DNA from: JBBQKI01 sp038326725
GTDB lineage: Bacteria; Bacteroidota; Bacteroidia; Flavobacteriales; Flavobacteriaceae
Length of the DNA: 54,216 nucleotides
NCBI GenBank assembly: GCA_038326725.1
Contig: JBBQKI010000017.1
Location: 1-54,216, forward strand
Reading direction: 5' to 3'
Shown here: positions 8,828-17,331 of the stretch, piece by piece
How positions within the stretch are numbered: the stretch's first letter is position 1
Layout of the letters: the number at the start of each line of letters is the position of its first letter
Made by a program: the position numbers and the translations under genes
Notes under the pieces: model-generated
Told to the model about the DNA's origin: nothing
Databases searched by the model: none
Seen by the model: the letters and a program-made list of their open reading frames with translations, nothing else

Positions 8828-10603
8828 ATGGCGTCGCATTACGAAGCTCCTATTAGAAGGCCTTTAATCATTGGGGACAAAAACTATCACGATATTACCG
8901 TGGACGTTGCCGCCCCTGTGGAAGGAAAGGCCAATAAATCCTGGTGGATTGTGTTTACAATTGCTCTTATTGCTTTTTTATGGGGCATCGGTTGTATTAT
9001 TTATACCGTTTCAACAGGAATCGGGGTTTGGGGCTTGAATAAAACTGTAGGCTGGGCTTGGGACATCACCAACTTCGTATGGTGGGTAGGTATTGGCCAC
9101 GCCGGGACATTGATTTCTGCGGTGCTTTTGCTTTTCCGTCAAAAATGGAGGATGGGTGTAAACCGTTCTGCGGAAGCCATGACCATCTTTTCAGTTATAC
9201 AGGCGGGTTTATTCCCGATTATCCACATGGGCCGGCCTTGGTTGGCATACTGGGTATTGCCGATTCCTAACCAGTTCGGATCTTTATGGGTAAACTTTAA
9301 CTCCCCTTTGTTGTGGGACGTATTTGCAATCTCAACATATCTTTCAGTTTCACTGGTATTTTGGTGGACAGGACTTCTACCGGATTTGGCGATGATCCGC
9401 GACCGCGCGATTACTCCTTTTACCAAAAGAATTTACGGAATATTATCATTCGGCTGGAGCGGTCGGGCAAAAGACTGGCAACGTTTTGAAGAAGTTTCGT
9501 TGGTACTTGCCGGTTTAGCAACGCCACTTGTACTTTCTGTGCACACCATTGTATCCATGGACTTTGCCACTTCCGTTATTCCGGGATGGCACACCACTAT
9601 TTTCCCGCCTTATTTTGTTGCGGGCGCAATCTTTTCAGGTTTTGCAATGGTGAACACACTTTTGATCATAATGCGAAAGGTTTCAAACCTTGAAAGCTAT
9701 ATTACGGTACAGCATATTGAATTGATGAACATCGTTATCATGGTAACCGGCTCGATCGTTGGGGTTGCCTATATTACCGAACTGTTCATTGCTTGGTATT
9801 CCGGGGTGGAGTATGAACAATATGCATTTTTGAACCGGGCCACAGGACCTTATTGGTGGGCCTATTGGGCGATGATGACCTGTAATGTATTTTCTCCACA
9901 GTTTATGTGGTTCAAAAAATTACGAACTAGCATTATGTTCTCTTTCTTTATTTCCATTGTAGTGAATATCGGAATGTGGTTTGAAAGGTTCGTGATTATC
10001 GTAACATCTTTACATCGCGATTATCTTCCTTCTTCTTGGACCATGTTTTCACCTACATTTGTTGATATTGGTATTTTTATCGGAACCATCGGCTTTTTCT
10101 TTGTATTGTTCCTTTTGTTCGCAAGGGCTTTCCCCGTAATTGCACAGGCAGAGGTAAAATCCATTCTGAAAAGTTCAGGGGAAAAATATAAAAAATTACG
10201 TGCCGAGCACGGTGATGATGTAAAACATTATGACCCTATGGTGCGCGAACCGGCAGCAAATTCAGCCCGTTTTAAAGAAGAAAATCATCAGGGAGATTCT
10301 ACGGTAAATGCAGAAAGTATCATTGAACATGAATTTGAAAAAGATAAAATCGATAGTTTATTAAGCACCATCGGGACTTTTGAACCGGCTGTGGACATAC
10401 AGGACGACCTTCAGAAAATTCATGAAATTGGCCCACTATTGGAACAAAAACTCCATCAGTTAGGAATTTATACATTCGAACAGATAAGCAGGATGACGGA
10501 AAGGGAATATGAAATTTTGGACAGCCTCATCGATGATTACTCCGGTAAAGCAAAACGCGAAAATTGGGCCGGACAAGCATTATTATTAAAAAACAAGAGC
10601 TAA
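8828..10603 (+). CDS. actC: Alternative complex III subunit ActC (NrfD-like quinol-binding membrane protein) with C-terminal helix-hairpin-helix tail
   Basis: ActC is the main membrane subunit, of the NrfD/PsrC family, and is thought to oxidise menaquinol. After a short soluble start, about ten hydrophobic segments run from residue 39 to about 440; conserved stretches include WWVGIGHAGTLISA and HTIVSMDFATSVIPGWH. At 591 residues it is clearly longer than a bare NrfD-type core. The extra C-terminal part is a charged linker (about 440-525) followed by residues 526-591, DDLQKIHEIGPLLEQKLHQL and on, which look like a helix-hairpin-helix domain of the kind found on DNA-binding proteins and on some NADH dehydrogenase and ribosomal-protein fusions. 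The next gene begins one base after its stop. The core call is firm; the tail's role is unknown. Confidence 0.95.
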   Translation: MASHYEAPIRRPLIIGDKNYHDITVDVAAPVEGKANKSWWIVFTIALIAFLWGIGCIIYTVSTGIGVWGLNKTVGWAWDITNFVWWVGIGHAGTLISAVLLLFRQKWRMGVNRSAEAMTIFSVIQAGLFPIIHMGRPWLAYWVLPIPNQFGSLWVNFNSPLLWDVFAISTYLSVSLVFWWTGLLPDLAMIRDRAITPFTKRIYGILSFGWSGRAKDWQRFEEVSLVLAGLATPLVLSVHTIVSMDFATSVIPGWHTTIFPPYFVAGAIFSGFAMVNTLLIIMRKVSNLESYITVQHIELMNIVIMVTGSIVGVAYITELFIAWYSGVEYEQYAFLNRATGPYWWAYWAMMTCNVFSPQFMWFKKLRTSIMFSFFISIVVNIGMWFERFVIIVTSLHRDYLPSSWTMFSPTFVDIGIFIGTIGFFFVLFLLFARAFPVIAQAEVKSILKSSGEKYKKLRAEHGDDVKHYDPMVREPAANSARFKEENHQGDSTVNAESIIEHEFEKDKIDSLLSTIGTFEPAVDIQDDLQKIHEIGPLLEQKLHQLGIYTFEQISRMTEREYEILDSLIDDYSGKAKRENWAGQALLLKNKS

Positions 10604-10604
10604 T

Positions 10605-11141
10605 ATGGCATCTAAAGTAATCCATGCATTTTATACCGATGATGACCTGTTGATGCAAGCAGTTAAACAGGTTCGTCATGAGCGGTACCACATTGAGGAG
10701 GTCTTCACGCCCTTCCCTGTCCATGGATTGGACAAAGCTATGGGCTTGGCTCCCACCCGTATTGCCATAACATCTTTTATGTACGGTTTGGTAGGACTTT
10801 CTGTAGCCATAACCATGATGAATTATATCATGATTGAGGATTGGCCCCAAAACATTGGTGGAAAACCAAGTTTTAATTATATAGAAAACATGCCCGCATT
10901 TGTGCCCATTATGTTTGAGATGACAGTATTTTTTGCTGCGCATTTAATGGTGATTACCTTTTATATGAGAAGCAAGCTTTGGCCTTTCAAAAAAGCTGAA
11001 AACCCTGATGTGAGAACCACAGATGACCATTTTTTAATGGTGGTGGAAGTGGGCAACCACGACGTAAAAAAGCTTTCTAAATTTTTGGATGACACCGGGG
11101 CATCGGAAATCAGTTTAATCGAAAATGAAGAAAACCATTAA
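10605..11141 (+). CDS. actD: Alternative complex III subunit ActD (DUF3341)
   Basis: ActD is a small membrane subunit of alternative complex III. The 178 residues begin with a soluble segment containing YHIEEVFTPFPVHGLDKAMGL, the typical start of the DUF3341 family, followed by two membrane helices (about 50-72 and 102-125, the second rich in Met, Phe and Ala) and a short soluble tail. Its start codon lies one base after the actC stop in the arrangement TAATATG, and its own stop is followed by actE in the same arrangement, which suggests translational coupling across three genes. Confidence 0.95.
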   Translation: MASKVIHAFYTDDDLLMQAVKQVRHERYHIEEVFTPFPVHGLDKAMGLAPTRIAITSFMYGLVGLSVAITMMNYIMIEDWPQNIGGKPSFNYIENMPAFVPIMFEMTVFFAAHLMVITFYMRSKLWPFKKAENPDVRTTDDHFLMVVEVGNHDVKKLSKFLDDTGASEISLIENEENH

Positions 11142-11142
11142 T

Positions 11143-11823
11143 ATGAAAAGTTTTCTATACATAAGTTTTGCCTTTATTGCTTCAGCGAGCATTGTTTCCT
11201 GTTTCAACAAGGATAAACCTAATTTTCAGTACATGCCCAATATGTACGAACCCGTGCCTTATGAGACCTATGGCGAATATGAAGTTTTCCCGGGCAATAT
11301 GGAAGCAATGTTACCGGCAGAAGGAACTATCCCCCGGGGTTGGATGCCTTATGATTATGAAAATTCCACCGAAGGTTTGGAACTGGCTCGTGCCGGATTA
11401 AAGAATCCTTTGGAAGTAACCGAAGAAAACCTTGCCACCGGAAGCCAATTGTACACTATCTATTGTGCTGTTTGCCATGGTGATAAAGGTGATGGGCAAG
11501 GAATATTGGCCCAGCGCGAAAAATTCCTGGGCATTCCCAGTTACGCAGATCCGGGAAGGAACATTACCGAAGGTAGTATTTACCATGTTCAAATGTATGG
11601 CCTGAATGCCATGGGTTCATATGCTTCACAAACCAGTGAAGAAGAAAGATGGCAGATTGCACAACATGTATTGAATTTGAAAGCGGCACTTAAAGGTGAA
11701 CCGGGCTTAAACCCCGAAATTGCCGATTCAACAGGGATGGTGGTTGATTCATTAACAATCGCACCTTTGAATAAGCAAAACAATACTGCTGAAACAGAAA
11801 ATTCAGAAGAAGGAACCAAATAA
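11143..11823 (+). CDS. actE: Alternative complex III subunit ActE, lipid-anchored monoheme cytochrome c
   Basis: ActE is the monoheme cytochrome c of the complex. The start is placed at 11143 rather than the in-frame ATG at 11125: the later start gives a clean lipoprotein signal (lipobox SIVSC, Cys20) and repeats the TAATATG junction seen before actD. The protein is then 226 residues. A single heme site, CAVCH at 108-112, is followed by GDKGDGQG and candidate axial methionines in VQMYGLNAMG. The C-terminal tail after about residue 185 is polar and low in complexity. In known complexes this subunit lies close to ActA and may hand electrons on to the oxidase. The distance to actF is 25 bases. 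Confidence 0.94.
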   Translation: MKSFLYISFAFIASASIVSCFNKDKPNFQYMPNMYEPVPYETYGEYEVFPGNMEAMLPAEGTIPRGWMPYDYENSTEGLELARAGLKNPLEVTEENLATGSQLYTIYCAVCHGDKGDGQGILAQREKFLGIPSYADPGRNITEGSIYHVQMYGLNAMGSYASQTSEEERWQIAQHVLNLKAALKGEPGLNPEIADSTGMVVDSLTIAPLNKQNNTAETENSEEGTK

Positions 11824-11848
11824 AAGAACAAAGAGAATAGCTAAAGAT

Positions 11849-13210
11849 ATGTACACGCTACCGAGAAAATTAAAACTTTTTGCGATCATTTTTATGGTGG
11901 TTGGCGCCTTGGGCATCGTTTTCGGTTTCCTTGCCGTTCCGGGTTCCACTGACGAAGTTAAGGAAATGAATGCCGCTCACGGCGATGCCCATCACGAAGA
12001 AGCCCCGGCCCATGCAGAAAATTCTGATGTTTTGGCCGGAACCCACAGTGAAAACGCAAATTCTACGGCTGAACACCATGACAGCGAGGAAGAGCATTTG
12101 AAGCATACCTTGCTACAATTACAAAACCGCCCTTGGGCAGCAATTTATATCGCGGCCATTTTCTTTTTTATGATCTCATTGGGCGTGTTGGCATTTTATG
12201 CCATACAGCATGCCGCACAAGCCGGTTGGTCTCCTGTGCTTTTCCGCGTTATGGAAGGCATCACCGCCTATTTACCCATAGGCTCCGTGATCATGTTTAT
12301 TTTACTTTTGCTTTCCGCATTTCACTTTAACCATTTGTTCCATTGGATGGATGCAGATTTGGTTGATCCTAACAGTGAGAATTACGATAGGCTTATTGCT
12401 GGAAAAAGTGGCTGGTTGAACATTCCTTTCTTTTTAATACGGGCTGCCATCTTTTTGTTGGGCTGGAATCTTTACCGCTATTTTTCACGAAGAAATTCCC
12501 TTCGCGCTGACGAAACAAATGATAATTATTGGTTCAAGAAAAACTTCAAAATGTCCGCTGCTTTCTTGGTTTTCTACATTGTTACTGAATCAATGATGGC
12601 TTGGGATTGGATCATGAGCTTTGACCCACACTGGTTCAGCACCTTGTTTGGTTGGTATGTTTTTGCAGGAATGATAACCTGCGGTATCACCGTAATAGCA
12701 ATGGTTACCATAGTAATGAAATCTCAGGGCTATCTCGAATTTGTAAACAACAGCCACATCCACGATCTGGCAAAGTTCATGTTCGGCTTCAGTATTTTTT
12801 GGACCTATTTGTGGTTTTCACAATTCATGCTGATTTGGTACGCAAACATTCCCGAAGAGGTAACCTATTTCGTAACCAGGATAGAAGATTACAAGCTCCC
12901 TTTCTTTGGAATGCTGGTTATGAATTTCGTATTCCCAATACTGCTGTTGATGAACAGCGATTATAAACGGGTAAACTGGTTTGTGATTTTAGCTGGAATC
13001 GTGATTTTGGCAGGGCATTATATAGATACCTTTGTAATGATAATGCCGGCAACCGTTGGAGAATCCTGGTACATTGGCCTGCCGGAAATTGGGGCTATCA
13101 TGTTTTTCTTCGGCTTGTTCGTTTTGGTGGTGTTCACGGCGCTCACAAAAGTACCATTGTTGGCAAAGAACTATCCGTTTTTGAAGGAAAGCAAGCAGTA
13201 TCATTATTAA
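11849..13210 (+). CDS. actF: Alternative complex III subunit ActF, NrfD-like membrane protein
   Basis: ActF is the second large membrane subunit, related to ActC and lacking a quinol site in known complexes. The 453 residues start with one hydrophobic segment (about 10-30), then a soluble loop (31-110) rich in His, Glu and Ala with nine histidines between residues 44 and 86, then about nine further membrane helices with WWMS-like and HWFSTLFGWYVFAGM motifs. The His-rich loop would face one side of the membrane near the first helix and might bind metal, but this is inference. coxB follows after 22 bases, so complex III and oxidase genes form one transcription unit. Confidence 0.95.
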   Translation: MYTLPRKLKLFAIIFMVVGALGIVFGFLAVPGSTDEVKEMNAAHGDAHHEEAPAHAENSDVLAGTHSENANSTAEHHDSEEEHLKHTLLQLQNRPWAAIYIAAIFFFMISLGVLAFYAIQHAAQAGWSPVLFRVMEGITAYLPIGSVIMFILLLLSAFHFNHLFHWMDADLVDPNSENYDRLIAGKSGWLNIPFFLIRAAIFLLGWNLYRYFSRRNSLRADETNDNYWFKKNFKMSAAFLVFYIVTESMMAWDWIMSFDPHWFSTLFGWYVFAGMITCGITVIAMVTIVMKSQGYLEFVNNSHIHDLAKFMFGFSIFWTYLWFSQFMLIWYANIPEEVTYFVTRIEDYKLPFFGMLVMNFVFPILLLMNSDYKRVNWFVILAGIVILAGHYIDTFVMIMPATVGESWYIGLPEIGAIMFFFGLFVLVVFTALTKVPLLAKNYPFLKESKQYHY

Positions 13211-13232
13211 TTAAAAATAGAGACAGATAACG

Positions 13233-14309
13233 ATGACCGCATTTTTAATTGTATTAGTAATCATTCTTTTCGGGGTTGCAGTTTGGCAAATGAACAAGAT
13301 ATTTCAGTTGTCCAAAACCACGAAGCATTTGGATACTCACGAAATAGCTTCCGAAAAGGATAATAAGGTCAACGGCTATCTCATGCTGGGCTTTGTTATT
13401 TTTATGTACCTCCTCAGCATTATCTCTTTTTGGAAATGGAGCGATGTTCTTTTGCCAGTTTCGGCATCAGAGCACGGCGTTGAAATAGACCAATTGATGC
13501 TCGTCTCGATGATCCTCATTTTTGTGGTGGGAATTATTACTCAATGGCTTTTGCACTATTTTGCATTTGCCTATTATGGGAAAAAAGGGCAACGCGCCAT
13601 TTTTTATGCAGATAATGATAAACTTGAATTTATTTGGACCATTATCCCAGTTATAGTTTTGGCAGGACTTATTATTTATGGCCTTTTTACATGGACCGAT
13701 ATTATGAACGTTAACGAAGATGACGATCCGATAGTGGTTGAACTGTACGCCCAACAATTTTCATGGAAAGCACGCTACAGCGGAACGGATAATACCCTAG
13801 GTGATGCCAACGTTCGTTTGATTGAAGGCGTGAACCAATTAGGGGTTGATGGTTCTGATCCAAATGCACAAGACGATATTGTGGCTACGGAACTACATCT
13901 GCCAGTAGGCAGGAAAGTATTATTCAAAATGCGTTCGCAGGACGTCTTGCATTCTGCCTATATGCCCCACTTTAGGGCTCAAATGAATGTAGTGCCGGGG
14001 ATGATAACCCAATTTGCATTTATTCCAACCATCACCACAAAAGAGATGCGGGAAAACAGTGATATAGTTGCAAAAGTGAACAAGATCAATAAAATTAGAA
14101 GGGAAAACAGTTTGACCTTGACCGCAAAAGGAGAAGAAGCCTTAGAAACCTATGAATTTGATTACTTATTGCTTTGCAATAAAATTTGCGGAATAAACCA
14201 CTATAACATGCAAATGAAAATTGTAGTGGAAACCGAAGAAGAGTACAATGCTTGGTTGGAAAGCCAGCCCAACTTTAAGGATGTACTTAGTACAGAAAAC
14301 GTAGAATAA
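13233..14309 (+). CDS. coxB: Cytochrome c oxidase subunit II (CuA subunit)
   Basis: Subunit II carries the CuA centre that receives electrons from cytochrome c or directly from complex III. The 358 residues have hydrophobic segments near 2-20, 48-70, 88-112 and 130-152, more than the usual two. The periplasmic domain has the full CuA ligand set: His240 in DVLHSAYMPHF, then Cys315, Cys319, His323 and Met326 in CNKICGINHYNM. There is no C-terminal heme c domain, so this is not a caa3-type fusion. An insert (about residues 190-215 and again 275-305) lengthens the cupredoxin domain. It lies between actF and coxA in the operon. Confidence 0.96.
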   Translation: MTAFLIVLVIILFGVAVWQMNKIFQLSKTTKHLDTHEIASEKDNKVNGYLMLGFVIFMYLLSIISFWKWSDVLLPVSASEHGVEIDQLMLVSMILIFVVGIITQWLLHYFAFAYYGKKGQRAIFYADNDKLEFIWTIIPVIVLAGLIIYGLFTWTDIMNVNEDDDPIVVELYAQQFSWKARYSGTDNTLGDANVRLIEGVNQLGVDGSDPNAQDDIVATELHLPVGRKVLFKMRSQDVLHSAYMPHFRAQMNVVPGMITQFAFIPTITTKEMRENSDIVAKVNKINKIRRENSLTLTAKGEEALETYEFDYLLLCNKICGINHYNMQMKIVVETEEEYNAWLESQPNFKDVLSTENVE

Positions 14310-14331
14310 ATAACAACAGCTTTAAAAAGAC

Positions 14332-16158
14332 ATGTCAGCACACGACCACGATAACGTAATAGAGCACCATGACGATCACGAGCATCATCATAAAGAAACA
14401 TTTATAACTAAATATATCTTTAGCCAGGATCATAAAATGATCTCCAAACAATATCTAATTACAGGTTTGTTCATGGGTATCATTGGGATTTTGATGTCCC
14501 TGCTTTTTAGGTTGCAGTTGGCATGGCCTGATAAGCAGTTTGCCATTTTTGAGATTTTCTTGGGCAAGTGGGCATTAGATGGTGTTATGGACCCCAGTAT
14601 TTATTTGGCATTGGTGACTATTCACGGCACCATCATGGTTTTCTTCGTACTAACAGCAGGTTTGAGCGGTACTTTCAGTAACCTTTTGATTCCCCTTCAA
14701 ATTGGCGCAAGGGACATGGCTTCTGGTTTCCTAAACATGGTTTCCTATTGGTTGTTCTTTCTTTCGAGCGTGGTAATGGTGCTTTCCCTTTTTGTGGAAG
14801 CGGGGCCGGCCTCAGCAGGCTGGACTGTTTATCCGCCATTGAGCGCTTTGCCCCAGGCAATCCCTGGCTCCGGAGCAGGAATGACGTTGTGGTTGACCTC
14901 TATCGCCATATTTATCGCTTCTTCCTTAATGGGATCTTTGAATTACATTGTAACCGTAATTAATTTACGGACTAAAGGAATGTCCATGACCAGGCTTCCG
15001 TTGACCATTTGGGCATTGTTTGTTACCGCAATTATCGGCGTTGTTTCCTTTCCAGTACTTTTATCGGCAGCATTGATGCTTATCATGGACAGGGGTTTTG
15101 GAACATCCTTCTTCCTTTCCGATATATATATTGCTGGCGAAGTATTGCACAATCAAGGAGGTTCTCCCGTTTTGTTCGAGCATTTGTTTTGGTTCTTGGG
15201 TCACCCAGAAGTTTATATCGTAATCCTTCCCGCCATGGGTATTGTTTCGGAAGTAATGGCAACCAATTCCCGAAAACCCATATTTGGTTACCGGGCCATG
15301 GTGGCTTCCATTTTAGCGATTGCCTTTCTTTCTACCATCGTTTGGGGGCATCACATGTTCATTTCGGGAATGAATCCTTTCCTCGGATCGGTATTTACCT
15401 TTACCACATTATTGATCGCAATCCCTTCCGCTGTAAAATCCTTTAATTGGATTACCACCATTTGGAAAGGAAATCTACAGATGAACCCGGCCATGCTATT
15501 TTCCATTGCCTTCGTTTCCACCTTTTTAACGGGGGGACTAACGGGAATTATTTTGGGCGATAGTGCTTTGGACATAAACGTGCACGATACCTATTTCGTA
15601 GTTGCTCACTTCCATTTGGTAATGGGGATTTCCGCACTTTACGGCTTGCTTGCCGGGGTGTATCATTGGTTCCCGAAAATGTTCGAGGGCCGGATGATGA
15701 ACAAAAACATGGGTTACGTCCATTTTTGGGTAACCTCCATTGGGGCCTACGGAATTTTCTTCCCCATGCACTTTGTGGGAATGGCGGGGCTGCCGAGAAG
15801 GTATTACACCAACACCAACTTCCCGTATTTTGACGATCTCGCGAATATAAACGTGGTAATGACCATTTTTGCAATATTTACCATCTCGGTTCAAGTGGTT
15901 TTCCTATATAACTTTTTCAGCTCCATTTTCTACGGAAAAAGGGGCCCAAAAAATCCCTGGAACTCTACTACTTTGGAATGGACCGCTGAGATGAAGCACA
16001 TGCATGGAAACTGGGATGGTCCAATTCCCCATGTACACCGCTGGTCTTACGATTATAGCAAATTAAATAAAGACGAAACCGATTATGTAATCCCGGGACA
16101 GGATTATATCCCGCAACACATACCATTGCAAGACAATGAAGATGAACTCAACCATTGA
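14332..16158 (+). CDS. coxA: Cytochrome c oxidase subunit I (heme-copper oxidase, A1 type)
   Basis: Subunit I holds heme a and the heme a3-CuB centre where oxygen is reduced. The 608 residues include the low-spin heme ligand region TIHGTIMVFF, the CuB site with His291 and the cross-linked Tyr295 in GHPEVY, the His340-His341 pair in WGHHMF, and the heme ligands His426 and His428 in VAHFHLVMG. The Glu in GHPEVY marks an A1-type enzyme. The first 21 residues are unusually rich in histidine (eight His in residues 4-20), an extension seen in flavobacterial subunit I proteins as far as I recall. It is the last gene of the operon; a strong terminator follows. Confidence 0.98.
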   Translation: MSAHDHDNVIEHHDDHEHHHKETFITKYIFSQDHKMISKQYLITGLFMGIIGILMSLLFRLQLAWPDKQFAIFEIFLGKWALDGVMDPSIYLALVTIHGTIMVFFVLTAGLSGTFSNLLIPLQIGARDMASGFLNMVSYWLFFLSSVVMVLSLFVEAGPASAGWTVYPPLSALPQAIPGSGAGMTLWLTSIAIFIASSLMGSLNYIVTVINLRTKGMSMTRLPLTIWALFVTAIIGVVSFPVLLSAALMLIMDRGFGTSFFLSDIYIAGEVLHNQGGSPVLFEHLFWFLGHPEVYIVILPAMGIVSEVMATNSRKPIFGYRAMVASILAIAFLSTIVWGHHMFISGMNPFLGSVFTFTTLLIAIPSAVKSFNWITTIWKGNLQMNPAMLFSIAFVSTFLTGGLTGIILGDSALDINVHDTYFVVAHFHLVMGISALYGLLAGVYHWFPKMFEGRMMNKNMGYVHFWVTSIGAYGIFFPMHFVGMAGLPRRYYTNTNFPYFDDLANINVVMTIFAIFTISVQVVFLYNFFSSIFYGKRGPKNPWNSTTLEWTAEMKHMHGNWDGPIPHVHRWSYDYSKLNKDETDYVIPGQDYIPQHIPLQDNEDELNH

Positions 16159-16209
16159 TTTGGCTCCTAGTTAGCGGTTGTCCGTTAAAAAATATGATTT
16201 AATCCTAAA

Positions 16210-16240
16210 AACCCTTTCATTGATTTGAAGGGGTTTTTTT
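16210..16240 (+). terminator. Rho-independent terminator after coxA
   Basis: A 10-bp stem (16210-16219 with 16226-16235, one G-T pair) with a six-base loop leads into a T run ending at 16240. It closes the act-cox operon 51 bases after the coxA stop. Confidence 0.9.
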
Positions 16241-16258
16241 AAAGACCTCGTATATTTA
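16225..16258 (+). promoter_or_regulatory. Candidate ruvB promoter overlapping the coxA terminator
   Basis: TTG at 16225-16227, 23 bases, then TATATTTA at 16251-16258 (last base differs from TAnnTTTG). The start codon at 16263 is only four bases after the box, so transcription would begin at or next to the ATG, which would make the message leaderless. Weak, because the -33 element lies inside the terminator stem. Confidence 0.25.
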
Positions 16259-16262
16259 CCCT

Positions 16263-17285
16263 ATGAATGAACATTTGGACCCAACGGGCGAGCATCTCAC
16301 CCCACAGGAAATTGAAGTTGAAAAAAAACTGCGGCCACTTACTTTTGAGGATTTCACGGGTCAATACCAAGCTTTGGAAAACCTTCGAATATTTGTGCAG
16401 GCCGCAAACCTACGTGACGAGGCTTTAGACCACACTCTTTTTCACGGCCCTCCCGGTTTGGGAAAAACCACACTTGCCTATATTCTTGCCAACGAACTCA
16501 ACGTAAATATAAAAGTCACATCTGGCCCGGTGTTGGATAAGCCCGGCGATTTGGCGGGGCTGCTTACCAATCTTGACGAAAGGGACGTTTTGTTTATTGA
16601 TGAAATTCACCGGCTCAGTCCCATTGTGGAGGAATATCTCTATTCCGCAATGGAGGATTTTAAGATCGATATTATGATTGAATCCGGGCCAAACGCCCGT
16701 TCAGTTCAGATCAATTTGAACCCATTTACGCTTATTGGCGCCACCACCCGTTCCGGATTATTGACCGCCCCCATGCGCGCCCGGTTTGGGATTTCATCTC
16801 GTCTGCAGTATTACACCACTGAACTGCTAACTACCATCGTACAGCGCAGCGCCAAGATTTTGCAAATGCCCATTTCCATGGAAGCGGCCATAGAAATCGC
16901 CGGTCGCAGTCGCGGCACTCCACGTATTGCAAACGCCCTGTTGCGCCGTGTTCGCGATTTTGCCCAAATTAAAGGCGATGGCACCATTGAAATAAAGATT
17001 GCGAAATTTGCTTTGGAAGCCCTGCACGTGGATGCTTTTGGCTTGGACGAAATGGATAACAAAATCCTTTCCACCATTATTGACAAGTTCAAGGGTGGGC
17101 CGGTGGGGATTACCACCTTGGCCACCGCGGTTTCAGAAAGCGCCGAAACCATTGAAGAAGTTTACGAACCTTTTTTAATCCAACAAGGATTTATTATGCG
17201 CACCCCCCGTGGTCGCGAGGTTACCGATGCAGCCTATAAACATTTGGGAAAAGTAAAAGGAAACGTGCAGGGAGGGTTATTTTAA
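16263..17285 (+). CDS. ruvB: Holliday junction branch migration ATPase RuvB
   Basis: RuvB is the hexameric motor that drives branch migration of Holliday junctions with RuvA. The 340 residues match the family length. Visible are the Walker A motif GPPGLGKT (62-69), Walker B FIDEIH (111-116), the sensor region GATTRSG (159-165), MRARFG (171-176) and a winged-helix DNA-binding end with TPRGREVT. The start ATG lies 22 bases after the coxA terminator. Its partner ruvA lies about 4 kb downstream on the same strand, separated by queG, maeB and a broken gene, so the two are not in one operon. Confidence 0.98.
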   Translation: MNEHLDPTGEHLTPQEIEVEKKLRPLTFEDFTGQYQALENLRIFVQAANLRDEALDHTLFHGPPGLGKTTLAYILANELNVNIKVTSGPVLDKPGDLAGLLTNLDERDVLFIDEIHRLSPIVEEYLYSAMEDFKIDIMIESGPNARSVQINLNPFTLIGATTRSGLLTAPMRARFGISSRLQYYTTELLTTIVQRSAKILQMPISMEAAIEIAGRSRGTPRIANALLRRVRDFAQIKGDGTIEIKIAKFALEALHVDAFGLDEMDNKILSTIIDKFKGGPVGITTLATAVSESAETIEEVYEPFLIQQGFIMRTPRGREVTDAAYKHLGKVKGNVQGGLF

Positions 17286-17331
17286 TTAATTAAACCTCAC
17301 TAGTTTTAAACCCATAAGGTTTTAAAGCACC

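Noticed and set aside
11125..11142. Earlier ATG for actE
   Set aside because: It would add six residues before the lipoprotein signal and overlap actD; the ATG at 11143 gives a better signal and the same junction as actC-actD.
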